Part shown: piece by piece, positions 1-6,252 of the stretch
Position numbering within the stretch: the first letter of the stretch is position 1
Layout of the letters: each line of letters opens with the position of its first letter
NCBI GenBank assembly: GCA_022704925.1
Contig: JAKJFK010000061.1
Span: 1-8,985 of the forward strand
DNA length: 8,985 nt
Direction: 5' to 3'
DNA from: a candidate division TA06 bacterium
GTDB lineage: Bacteria > Ratteibacteria > UBA8468 > MWAK01
Notes under the pieces: model-generated
The model's input: the letters and a program-made list of their open reading frames with translations, nothing else
The model's database searches: none
What the model was told of the DNA's origin: nothing
Position numbers and translations under genes: made by a program

Positions 1-511
1 CCACGCCGTCGGCGGCTTCCGGATCATGGTATATTTCGACCGCCTCGGCGTAATGGGGATCGAACATCCGGCCCTTAAGTTCCAGCCGTTCCAATCCGCA
101 CGCCTGGAAAACCTGGGCCAGCTGGCGGGTCAGGACGGCCAAACCCTCGTTCGGTTCCTTCTCAGCCTCGCCGGACCCGGCGTGGAGCTGAAACTGATCA
201 AGGCTGTCCAGCACCGGCAGGAGTTTCGCAAGCACCCCGGCCGCGGCGTCGGTCGTCAGGCGTTCCTTCTCCAGGCTGGTCCGCTTCCGGAAATTGTCGA
301 ATTCGGCCGCCAGGCGGAGCATCTTTTCCTGAAGCAGCTCGGCCCGATCGGCCGCTTCTTTCAGCAACACCCCGGGATCGGCCTCTGTTTCCGGCGCCGG
401 CGCATCCATTTCTTTTTCGGAGGCGGCTTCCGGATTGACGGGGGTCTCCCGGGCCGGGATTCCGGACTCCGGTTCCGGACTTTTCTGGTTGTGATTAGGG
501 CGGGTCTTCAT
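1..511 (-). CDS. grpE: GrpE, nucleotide exchange factor for DnaK (3' end missing)
   Basis: GrpE is the cytoplasmic co-chaperone that releases ADP from DnaK in the heat-shock folding cycle. The reading frame starts at ATG 511 and runs off the left edge after 170 codons. Residues 1-50 are a polar, Pro/Glu-rich, probably disordered tail. Residues 50-95 form the long coiled-coil helix, with the family motif LRLAAEFDNFRKR (66-77) followed by EKER. LLPVLDSLD (97-105) and GLERLELKGRMFDPHYAEAV (139-158) match the GrpE core and the start of the beta domain that contacts DnaK; the last few dozen residues lie outside the window. The start lies one base after the lepB stop (TGA-C-ATG), so translation is probably coupled to lepB. 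A weak GGA lies about 11 nt upstream. GrpE usually sits with hrcA and dnaK; here it follows lepA-lepB, and dnaK could lie just beyond the edge (inference). Confidence 0.93.
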   Translation of the reverse strand, partial: MKTRPNHNQKSPEPESGIPARETPVNPEAASEKEMDAPAPETEADPGVLLKEAADRAELLQEKMLRLAAEFDNFRKRTSLEKERLTTDAAAGVLAKLLPVLDSLDQFQLHAGSGEAEKEPNEGLAVLTRQLAQVFQACGLERLELKGRMFDPHYAEAVEIYHDPEAADGV

Positions 512-512
512 G

Positions 513-1094
513 TCAGCAGTAATCCGGCCGGCCCGAAAATTCCAGCTGCGAAATCATCCTCCAGCGCCAGGGCGGCCAGTAGATGAAGAGGGCCTTCCCG
601 ATCAGATTCTTACGGGGCACGAATCCCCAGTAACGGCTGTCGTAACTGTTGAGGCTGTTGTCTCCGAGCACGAAAAGGCCGTCGCCGGGCACCTGGACCG
701 GGGGCAGGTTTTCGAAGTTGAAATACCGGCGGTTGGTAATCCGCGGCTCGGTCGTTTCCTTGCCGTTGATGTATATCTGGCCGTTGGAGATCCAGACCGT
801 TTCACCGGGCAGGCCGATCAGCCTCTTGACGAAATCGCGGCGGCCGTCCCCGGGGAACTTGAAGATGACCACGTCACCCCTCCGGGGCGATTGAAACCGG
901 TAGACCAGTTTATTGGCGATCAGGTGGTCGCCGATCTTCAGGGTCGGTTCCATGGAACTGCTGGGAATTTTAAAGGCCTGAAAGAAGAAGGCCCGGATGA
1001 ACATGGCCAGGATGAAGGCCACCGCCAGTGATTTCAACCACTCCAGCAGTTCCGATTTCCAGCCCGGGGTCTTCTTGTTGTTCTTATCCGCCAT
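513..1094 (-). CDS. lepB: Signal peptidase I (leader peptidase)
   Basis: This membrane-bound serine protease (family S26) removes signal peptides from Sec/Tat-exported proteins on the outer face of the inner membrane. The 193-residue protein has one N-terminal membrane segment (about 20-41) and then the catalytic box IPSSSMEPTL, with the nucleophile Ser47 just before Met48. The general base is Lys90 in FVKRLIGLPGE. The conserved GDN (144-146) and SYDSRYWG (150-157) boxes are intact, so the enzyme should be active. The length is that of compact single-anchor signal peptidases; the two-anchor E. coli form is much longer. The ATG lies 12 nt after the lepA stop, and the AAGTGAGGCGG overlapping that stop serves as its ribosome binding site. 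The lepA-lepB order is widespread in bacteria. Likely clients in this window are the exported TPR and barrel proteins. Confidence 0.96.
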   Translation of the reverse strand: MADKNNKKTPGWKSELLEWLKSLAVAFILAMFIRAFFFQAFKIPSSSMEPTLKIGDHLIANKLVYRFQSPRRGDVVIFKFPGDGRRDFVKRLIGLPGETVWISNGQIYINGKETTEPRITNRRYFNFENLPPVQVPGDGLFVLGDNSLNSYDSRYWGFVPRKNLIGKALFIYWPPWRWRMISQLEFSGRPDYC

Positions 1095-1106
1095 GCTTTT
1101 TCCGCC

Positions 1107-2891
1107 TCACTTGTAAAGGGCCAGGAAGGCGCTTTCCGGGATCTGCACCTGGCCGACCATCTTCATGCGCTTCTTGCCTTCCTTCTGCTTTTCCCAGAGC
1201 TTGCGCTTGCGGGTGATATCACCGCCGTAGCACTTGCTGGTGACGGCCTTTTTGAAGGGGGCCACTTCCTGGCGGCCAATGATCTTGCCGTCGACAGCCG
1301 CCTGGATGACCACCGCGAAGAGGTGACGGGGAATGTTCTTCCGGAGTTTGGCCAACAGGTCCTGGGCCATCTTCCGGGACTTCTCCCGGTGCACCACGGT
1401 GGTCAGGACATCCAGGGCCTTGCCGTTTATTAAAATATCTAATTTTACTAAATCGGACGGCCGATAGTCAATAAACTCGTAATCAAGCGAACCGTAGCCG
1501 CGCGTAAGAGATTGAAGGCGGTCGTAGAAATCAACCATCATCTCCGAAAGGGGCATTTCGTAGGTGAAGAGAACCAGGTTTGAACCCAGGAACTCAACCT
1601 TCTTCTGGTCGGCCCGGTAACCCTGGCAGAGACCGGTTACCTCACCGTAATAATCGGCCGGCGCGATTATGAGCACCTTGAGAAAGGGCTCCAGGACCTC
1701 GCGGACCTGGCTCCATTCCGGGAGTTCGGAGGCGCTCCGGACTTCGCGTTCGGTCCCGTCGCGCAGCTGGAAGCGGTAGGTGGTATTGGGCGTGGTTCGC
1801 ACCACCTTCACCCCGAATTCCCTTTCAAGCCGTTCCTGGGTGATGCTCATGTGAAGCATTCCGAGGAACCCGGCCCGGAAACCAACCCCCAAAGCGGCTG
1901 AGCGTTCCTCGCTGAAGGTGAAGGACGGGTCGCTCAGGTGCAGCCTTTCGATGCTGTCCTTCAAACGCGGAAATTCCTCCCCGTCGCCGGGATAAAGGCC
2001 GCAAAAGACGAACTGTTTGAGGCGGCGATAGCCGGGAAGAGGCTGCGGAGAGGGCTCTTCCAACCGGGCCAGCGTGTCACCCACGAATTCCCGGCTGAAA
2101 TCCTTGATGTTGATGGTCACGTACCCGACCTGGCCCGGTTCCAGCAAACCGGTTTCACTGGGTTCGGGCCGGAAGATCCCGATGGCCAGAGCCTCCGCTT
2201 CCAGGCCGAGACCGAGCAGGCGGAGCCGGTCTCCTTTTTTGACCCGGCCGGACCGAATTACCACGTAAAGGTCAAGACCCAGGTAAGGGTTATAACGGGC
2301 ATCGAAAACCAGCGCCGAAAGATGACCGCCGGCCGGGGATGACGGGGCCGGGACCTGGTCGATGACCGTCTGGAGGAGTTCCGGGACGCCCTGGCCGGTC
2401 TTGGCGCTGACCAGGATGATCTCGTTCTCGAAGACCGGCAGGATTTCCATCAATTCCCGACGGGTCTCTTCTACCTGGCTGTTGGGCAGGTCGATCTTGT
2501 TGACGGCCGGAATGATCTCCAGGTCCAGCCGCTGGGCCAGCTGAAGGTTGGCCACCGTCTGGGCCTGGACCCCCTGGGTGGCGTCAACCAGCAGGATTAC
2601 CCCGTTGGTGGCCGCCAGCGATTTTTCGACTTCGTAGGAAAAATCTATGTGGCCGGGAGTGTCGATCAGGTTGAGTCGGTAACCCCGGTAGTCAAGCGTA
2701 ACCGGGTGAGATCTTATGGTGATGCCGTGTTCCCGCTCCAGGTCAAGGCTGTCGAGCAGCTGGTTCCGGAAGTTGCGTTCCTCAACCGCTCCGCAAAGCT
2801 GGAGGAAACGATCGGCCAGCGTGCTTTTACCGTGGTCGACGTGGGCCACGATGGCAAAATTTCTTGTGTGGGAAATTCCGTTTTTGTGCAT
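1107..2891 (-). CDS. lepA: Elongation factor 4 (LepA), ribosome-associated GTPase
   Basis: LepA/EF4 is a translational GTPase related to EF-G that binds the ribosome and is linked to back-translocation, initiation and 30S biogenesis. The 594-residue protein has the usual family length. G motifs: AHVDHGKS (16-23, P-loop), LDLEREHGIT (49-58, switch I), DTPGH (77-81), NKID (131-134) and SAK (162-164). Domain II, the EF-G-like domains and the LepA-specific C-terminal domain follow, ending in a conserved stretch with CYGGDITRKRKLWEKQKEGK. Switch I reads EREHGITIRSHPV where many family members have ERERGITIKAQ, a mild variant. The ATG fits the family N-terminus, a few residues before RNF, but there is no good Shine-Dalgarno. 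An 87-bp gap separates it from the upstream barrel gene and contains a perfect TATAAT, so it may begin its own transcript with lepB and grpE. Confidence 0.97.
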   Translation of the reverse strand: MHKNGISHTRNFAIVAHVDHGKSTLADRFLQLCGAVEERNFRNQLLDSLDLEREHGITIRSHPVTLDYRGYRLNLIDTPGHIDFSYEVEKSLAATNGVILLVDATQGVQAQTVANLQLAQRLDLEIIPAVNKIDLPNSQVEETRRELMEILPVFENEIILVSAKTGQGVPELLQTVIDQVPAPSSPAGGHLSALVFDARYNPYLGLDLYVVIRSGRVKKGDRLRLLGLGLEAEALAIGIFRPEPSETGLLEPGQVGYVTINIKDFSREFVGDTLARLEEPSPQPLPGYRRLKQFVFCGLYPGDGEEFPRLKDSIERLHLSDPSFTFSEERSAALGVGFRAGFLGMLHMSITQERLEREFGVKVVRTTPNTTYRFQLRDGTEREVRSASELPEWSQVREVLEPFLKVLIIAPADYYGEVTGLCQGYRADQKKVEFLGSNLVLFTYEMPLSEMMVDFYDRLQSLTRGYGSLDYEFIDYRPSDLVKLDILINGKALDVLTTVVHREKSRKMAQDLLAKLRKNIPRHLFAVVIQAAVDGKIIGRQEVAPFKKAVTSKCYGGDITRKRKLWEKQKEGKKRMKMVGQVQIPESAFLALYK

Positions 2892-2960
2892 GCTTAAACC
2901 GGCGTGGCAAGTTTGCTGGGACGGGTCCCGGCGTTTCCCGAACCCGAATCAGATTGGAAT

Positions 2961-2989
2961 ATTATAACACGGAGAGATTTAAAAGGAAC
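2961..2989 (-). promoter_or_regulatory. Possible sigma70-type promoter upstream of lepA
   Basis: On the minus strand a perfect TATAAT -10 box occupies 2966-2961, about 70 nt before the lepA ATG, in an AT-rich patch inside a GC-rich gap. No good -35 is seen: at 16-17 bp spacing the hexamers are TTCCTT or GTTCCT, within the 3' end of the barrel gene. The predicted start near 2954 would give a leader of about 60 nt. This is inference from the -10 only. Confidence 0.4.
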
Positions 2990-3848
2990 GGCTGAAGTAG
3001 CATCGGACGGTCTGTCCGGGCCCGTAACGACCCGGCACCACCTCGTAGGCTTGATCGGTGAAATTGCGGAATTCGAAACCCAGACGGCTGAAAGGATCAA
3101 TCTGCCAGGTGAGCCGGAGGCCGGGTATAAAACGTTCCACCCGGGCCGTTCCGGCGCTGTGCCTCGGCGCCGCCTGGTAATCGAGGTAAAGCTGGCCGTT
3201 CCACTTCGGCCCCAGCGGACCAAACAGGGAAAACCGGCCGCGCCAGAGGTATTGCCAGGGTTTGAGGTCGGCGGTTTCGACCGCATCCAGCAGCCGGCCG
3301 CCGGCCTCCAGTTCCAGCCGATGCGCCGTCGGCAGCCGAACTCCGGTGTTAACTGACAGGTCCAGAAATTTTCCGCCCGCGGAAGAATCGGCCTCCCAGC
3401 CGGTTCCGCGTCTCCGAATCGCCGGCCAGCGCATGGCGAACCCCGGCGCCAGCCTGAGGCCGGTCTCCACCAGGCCCAGCGACCAAAGTTGCTGGAACTC
3501 AAGGCGCAATTCCCGGGCCGGGTCCGGAAAAGGCGCTTCCCCCTCCTGGTAATAGCCGAAGGCAAAATTGCGGCGTTCATTGTTTTGAATCAGGCGCAGG
3601 AAAAAGGAGTCCCGCGAGGCCGCTCCTGCTTCCAGCGTAACCGAGAGCGGCTTGGGCAACGGCTCCAGGCCAAAGGGAAGCCGGACCGGATCAACCGGGG
3701 GCGGGACTTCCCCCGGGAATTGGAAACGGGTGAACGGAGAGGCGTTTTCGTCCAGAATAAGTTTCTCCGGAAGCCGGATCGGTTCCTGGGCCCGGACATT
3801 TACAGCCGCCAGCAGGATTAAGATCAGCGGAAGAATTTTCTTGGTCAC
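2979..3848 (-). CDS. Short outer-membrane beta-barrel protein with TonB-receptor-like C-terminus
   Basis: No named family is recognised. The 289-residue protein begins with a signal peptide (Lys-Lys, a run of Ile/Leu, then VRA|Q, cleavage after residue 20). Next is a Pro-rich stretch (about 23-70), then repeated amphipathic segments with alternating hydrophobic residues separated by turns, typical of transmembrane beta strands. The last 45 residues (WQIDPF, then FEFRNFTDQAYEVVPG, then PGQTVRCYFSRSF) resemble the closing strands of TonB-dependent receptors, and the final Phe matches the BamA recognition signal of outer-membrane proteins. It is far too short for a full receptor and no plug domain is visible, so it is more likely a small barrel of about 10-12 strands (inference). 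The start is GTG, with AGGGA 10 nt upstream. It follows the TPR gene by 32 nt, so the two are probably co-expressed. A porin-like or adhesin-like role is equally possible. Confidence 0.75.
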   Translation of the reverse strand: MTKKILPLILILLAAVNVRAQEPIRLPEKLILDENASPFTRFQFPGEVPPPVDPVRLPFGLEPLPKPLSVTLEAGAASRDSFFLRLIQNNERRNFAFGYYQEGEAPFPDPARELRLEFQQLWSLGLVETGLRLAPGFAMRWPAIRRRGTGWEADSSAGGKFLDLSVNTGVRLPTAHRLELEAGGRLLDAVETADLKPWQYLWRGRFSLFGPLGPKWNGQLYLDYQAAPRHSAGTARVERFIPGLRLTWQIDPFSRLGFEFRNFTDQAYEVVPGRYGPGQTVRCYFSRSF

Positions 3849-3880
3849 CTTGGTTTGATCCCTGTGGCCGCCGGCCGGAG

Positions 3881-5704
3881 TCAGGAATTGGCTTTGCGAA
3901 TCTGGGCCAGGCGGGCCTTGATTTCCCTGGCCAGGGGCGAATCGGCCGGAAGATTGATCAGGGCCTCCAGGTAATGGGGAACCGCCTCCCGGCCGCGACC
4001 GGTCTGCTGCAAGCAGACCCCCAGCCCGTAAAGCACCTCACCCCGACGGTCCGGCAGGGTCTCCTTCAGTGTCTGGTAGATCGGCAGGGCCTCCGCATAT
4101 CTTCCGCCGGCCAGAAGCAGATCGGCCTTGTTCTTGAGCAGCGCTTCGCGGATCTCCCCCGGAACCGGAAGTTCCAGTCCGGATTCGAACTCGTTGAGCG
4201 CCGGCTGATAATCATTCTGTTTGAGATAGGCCAATCCGCTGATGAGACGTGCCTCCGCCCGCACCCCGGCCTCCAGGGAAGCGTTGCCGCTGAGCCGTTT
4301 AAGATAGGGAAGCGCCTCGGCCGGCCGGTCCGCTTCCAGCAGGTAGCGGCAAAGAAGCAGGACCATCGGCGCCTGGTCTTCGATGGTGCTGCGACCGGCC
4401 AGGAATTCCTGCCAGGTCCTGGCGGCGGCGGCCTTATCACCCCGGGCAATGGAGACCAGCCCGGACCCGTAATAGGCCTTGCCCGCCAGGGGACTCTCCG
4501 GAAAACGCCCGATAAAATCGGCGAAGACCGCCTGGCTTTCCTGGTAACGGCGCAGATTATAAAGGCAGAAGGCCTCCTGAAGCCGGGCGGCTTCCGTTTG
4601 ACGGCTGGAGGGAAAACGGCGCTGGAATTCGCGGTAAAGATCCAGCGCCCGCTGGTAATCGGCCTGCAGAAAAGCCGTCTCGGCCAGCTCCAGCATCGCC
4701 TTCTCAACCAGTTCCGGGTCGCCCGGAATCTTCAGTACCCGCTGGAAATACTCTCCGGAACCGGCATAGTCCCGATTCCGGCGGGCCAGGATCCCCAGCT
4801 GGTAATTGGCGGCCGCCCGGATCTGGGAATCCCGGGTCTTCTGTTCGGCTTTCAGGTAGTACCCGGCCGCTGCCGCGTAATTTTTTTCCTGCAGGAAAAG
4901 ATCACCCAGCCTGAAGGCCGCCAGCGCGGCCAGGTCGTCACCGGCCGACCGAGTCAAAGCCTCCAGTTGAACCAGGGCCGTCTCCCGCTGCCCGGATTCC
5001 AGCCAGGCACTGGCCTGGTAGTAACGAACCAGGTCCAGCTGAGAATCCCTGTCCAGCCGTTCGGTGAGCAGGGCGGCCATCGACTGAACCCGTTGGTAAT
5101 CCTTCTGCTTGATGGCCTGGAACAGATCGCCGGAGGCCAGCTTGATCAGGTTGGACCTGGTCTCGCGCCACTCCCTTCCCGACCCGTTCGGCCGTCCTCT
5201 CCATTCCGTAAGCGCCTGGATCGCCTCGGCATACCGGCCCTGGTAAGCCAGGGAAAGGACCAATCCCTGCCGGGCCGGGTTCTCGTTTTCGGCCTCGAGG
5301 GTCCCGGCCAGGGCGTTTCGGAAATCTTCGGCCGCCTCCGGGTAGCGGGACCGGGCAAAGTTGGTTTCGCCGCGCAGGTAGTAAGCCAGCGAACGATAAG
5401 AGTGGGGGGAGGCGGCATCGATCAGGTCGGAGAAAATGCGGCCGGCCTCCGCCGTTTTCTCCTGTTTCCGGAGGTTGAGACCGCGCAGGATAAGACCGTA
5501 AGCAGCCTGACCGCTCTCGGGATATTGCTTCTGAAATTGATCCAGGTATTCCAGGGAAAGATCATGAAAACCGTTTTCGTAAGCCACCCGGGCCAGCTGG
5601 ATCCATTCCCGCTCCGTGTAGGACTCGGCGCTGGGCGGTACGGCCAGAATGGCCAGCCAGGTTGCCAGAAAAAAGCCGGCCAACAGACGAAAACCTGTTC
5701 TCAT
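3881..5704 (-). CDS. Exported TPR-repeat protein, probable periplasmic scaffold
   Basis: The protein has about 607 residues. An N-terminal signal sequence (Arg2, Arg6, hydrophobic core 7-22, PSA|E cleavage near residue 26, no lipobox) is followed by helical repeats of about 34 residues to the end. Many carry the TPR signature of small residues at helix packing positions, for example AYYLRGETNFARSRYPEAAE, YQLGILARRNRDYAGSGEYF and YGLGVCLQQTGRGREAVPHY; I estimate a dozen or more. Repeats with FPSS or FPES linkers resemble the BamD/YbgF type of envelope TPR proteins. No catalytic domain is visible, so protein-protein interaction in the periplasm is inferred; the partner may be the barrel protein encoded 32 nt downstream. 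The start is ambiguous: ATG 5704 (GGGA 5 nt upstream, compact signal peptide) is preferred, ATG 5710 is possible, and a TTG at 5731 lies beside the csp terminator and is unlikely. Confidence 0.85.
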   Translation of the reverse strand: MRTGFRLLAGFFLATWLAILAVPPSAESYTEREWIQLARVAYENGFHDLSLEYLDQFQKQYPESGQAAYGLILRGLNLRKQEKTAEAGRIFSDLIDAASPHSYRSLAYYLRGETNFARSRYPEAAEDFRNALAGTLEAENENPARQGLVLSLAYQGRYAEAIQALTEWRGRPNGSGREWRETRSNLIKLASGDLFQAIKQKDYQRVQSMAALLTERLDRDSQLDLVRYYQASAWLESGQRETALVQLEALTRSAGDDLAALAAFRLGDLFLQEKNYAAAAGYYLKAEQKTRDSQIRAAANYQLGILARRNRDYAGSGEYFQRVLKIPGDPELVEKAMLELAETAFLQADYQRALDLYREFQRRFPSSRQTEAARLQEAFCLYNLRRYQESQAVFADFIGRFPESPLAGKAYYGSGLVSIARGDKAAAARTWQEFLAGRSTIEDQAPMVLLLCRYLLEADRPAEALPYLKRLSGNASLEAGVRAEARLISGLAYLKQNDYQPALNEFESGLELPVPGEIREALLKNKADLLLAGGRYAEALPIYQTLKETLPDRRGEVLYGLGVCLQQTGRGREAVPHYLEALINLPADSPLAREIKARLAQIRKANS

Positions 5705-5713
5705 TTGCATCCC

Positions 5714-5729
5714 GGCGGATCCGTCCGCC
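5714..5729 (-). promoter_or_regulatory. Small hairpin just before the TPR gene start
   Basis: The minus-strand transcript would contain GGCGGA-CGGA-TCCGCC, a perfect 6-bp stem with a 4-nt loop. It lies between the csp terminator and the ATGs at 5710 and 5704. The loop holds a GGA that could act as ribosome binding site for ATG 5710, and the GGGA for ATG 5704 follows right after the stem. It may modulate initiation, but this is inference from position alone. Confidence 0.35.
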
Positions 5730-5760
5730 AAAAGAAAGCCCCGGCTTTCGCCGGGGCTTT
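5728..5760 (-). terminator. Rho-independent terminator after the cold-shock gene
   Basis: There is a perfect 11-bp GC-rich stem (5735-5745 pairing with 5750-5760). On the minus strand the loop is GAAA, a stable GNRA tetraloop, and the 3' side runs into TTTCTTTT. The plus strand has no comparable T-run, so the terminator acts leftward, about 40 nt after the csp stop. It ends only about 25 nt before the start of the TPR gene, so expression of that gene needs either read-through or a promoter overlapping this region. Confidence 0.85.
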
Positions 5761-5798
5761 CGTCGTTCCATTACAGAGATAGTTCTTACGATCTATCC

Positions 5799-6005
5799 TT
5801 ATAACTTCGCGACATTTTCCGCTTGGGGTCCTTTGTCGCTCTCAACGAGATCGAATTCCACTTCGGCGCCCTGGTCGAGCGACTTGTATCCTTCGCCGCT
5901 GATAGCGGAGTAGTGGACGAACACATCCTGCCCACCTTCCCGTTCAATAAAGCCGTAACCCTTGGCTGCATTGAACCACTTCACTTTACCCTTAATACGT
6001 GCCAT
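5799..6005 (-). CDS. csp: Cold-shock-domain protein (Csp family)
   Basis: This 68-residue, single OB-fold protein binds single-stranded RNA and DNA and acts as an RNA chaperone, either in cold shock or constitutively. The sequence opens with [15 protein letters not shown], which contains RNP1 (KGYGFI, 15-20), followed by RNP2 (VFVHYS, 28-33). The length and the acidic C-terminal half are normal for the family. The ATG has a strong Shine-Dalgarno (AGGAGG, 6021-6016) 10 nt upstream. It lies 71 nt after the small lipoprotein-like ORF and is followed by the strong terminator at 5728-5760. The 5' leader visible here is too short to hold the long cold-inducible leader of E. coli cspA, so cold regulation cannot be inferred. 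A bare TTGACT occurs upstream (about 6067-6062) without a convincing -10. Confidence 0.97.
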   Translation of the reverse strand: MARIKGKVKWFNAAKGYGFIEREGGQDVFVHYSAISGEGYKSLDQGAEVEFDLVESDKGPQAENVAKL

Positions 6006-6076
6006 TCTTACTTCCCCTCCTTTCCTTCTCCCGGCTCACTCCAACTAAACGGATGTCCGCGAGTCAATATGAACTA

Positions 6077-6193
6077 TTACTTGCTGCTGGTAGCCCCGCC
6101 GCGGGGCTCGAGTTCCATCTTCATGGAACACCCCTGGCCGGCCACCGCCAGCGCCAGAAGTATGGCCATCAAAACAAACAGTCTTTTCCTCAT
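6077..6193 (-). CDS. Small putative lipoprotein, 38 residues
   Basis: This is a short frame that standard length cut-offs would skip. The protein has a basic start (MRKR), a hydrophobic segment (residues 5-18, Leu/Ala/Val-rich), then AGQGCSMKMELE and a short polar tail ending GATSSK. The Cys at 22 followed by Ser looks like a lipoprotein attachment site, but the box is atypical: Gly at -3 instead of Leu. If it is processed, only 17 residues remain, similar in scale to entericidin-like lipoproteins. Support for translation is a GGAGG Shine-Dalgarno 7 nt before ATG 6193. The gene lies 59 nt after the phosphohexomutase and 71 nt before csp, all on one strand. It could instead be a small single-span membrane peptide or a chance frame. 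No function can be given. Confidence 0.55.
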   Translation of the reverse strand: MRKRLFVLMAILLALAVAGQGCSMKMELEPRGGATSSK

Positions 6194-6200
6194 TTTCGGT

Positions 6201-6205
6201 CCTCC
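6201..6205 (-). promoter_or_regulatory. Shine-Dalgarno supporting the small lipoprotein ORF
   Basis: The minus strand reads GGAGG-ACCGAAA-ATG, a near-ideal ribosome binding site with 7-nt spacing. It sits in an otherwise AT-rich gap and matches no other start, so it is the main evidence that the 38-codon frame is translated. Confidence 0.6.
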
Positions 6206-6208
6206 GTA

Positions 6209-6236
6209 AATTATTACTTTCCGAAAACTTTACCAC
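6209..6236 (-). promoter_or_regulatory. Weak promoter-like pair upstream of the small ORF
   Basis: On the minus strand, TTGTGG (about 6236-6231) is separated by 16 nt from TAATAA (about 6214-6209), in the AT-rich gap after the phosphohexomutase stop. Transcription would begin close to the GGAGG of the small ORF, giving almost no leader, so this is only a tentative call. Confidence 0.2.
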
Positions 6237-6252
6237 AAGGGAAGCCGGGCTG

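Noticed and set aside
26-586. A 186-codon plus-strand frame over grpE
   Set aside because: It is antisense to a clear GrpE sequence, shows no domain or ribosome binding site, and crosses into lepB.
1430-1460. AT-rich patch inside lepA
   Set aside because: It encodes the conserved DLVKLDILINGK of LepA in the correct frame, so it is local codon choice and not an insertion.
2894-3580. A 228-codon minus-strand frame overlapping the barrel gene in another phase
   Set aside because: Its Arg/Trp/Pro-rich composition is typical of an out-of-frame reading; the barrel frame has the signal peptide and the terminal Phe.
3974-5782. A 602-codon open frame on the plus strand, antisense to the TPR gene
   Set aside because: It mirrors the TPR gene through its GC-rich codons, encodes low-complexity Gln/Gly/Arg-rich protein without motifs, and would run across the csp terminator. 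The opposite strand has a clear signal peptide and TPR repeats.
5773-5792. GATAG/CTATC inverted repeat between the csp stop and its terminator
   Set aside because: The 5-bp stem with a 10-nt loop is expected by chance and adds nothing to the strong hairpin next to it.
6092-6108. Inverted repeat AGCCCCG-CCG-CGGGGCT
   Set aside because: There is no T-run on either side and it lies inside the small ORF, so it is not a good terminator; the similarity to the csp terminator stem is probably GC-driven chance.
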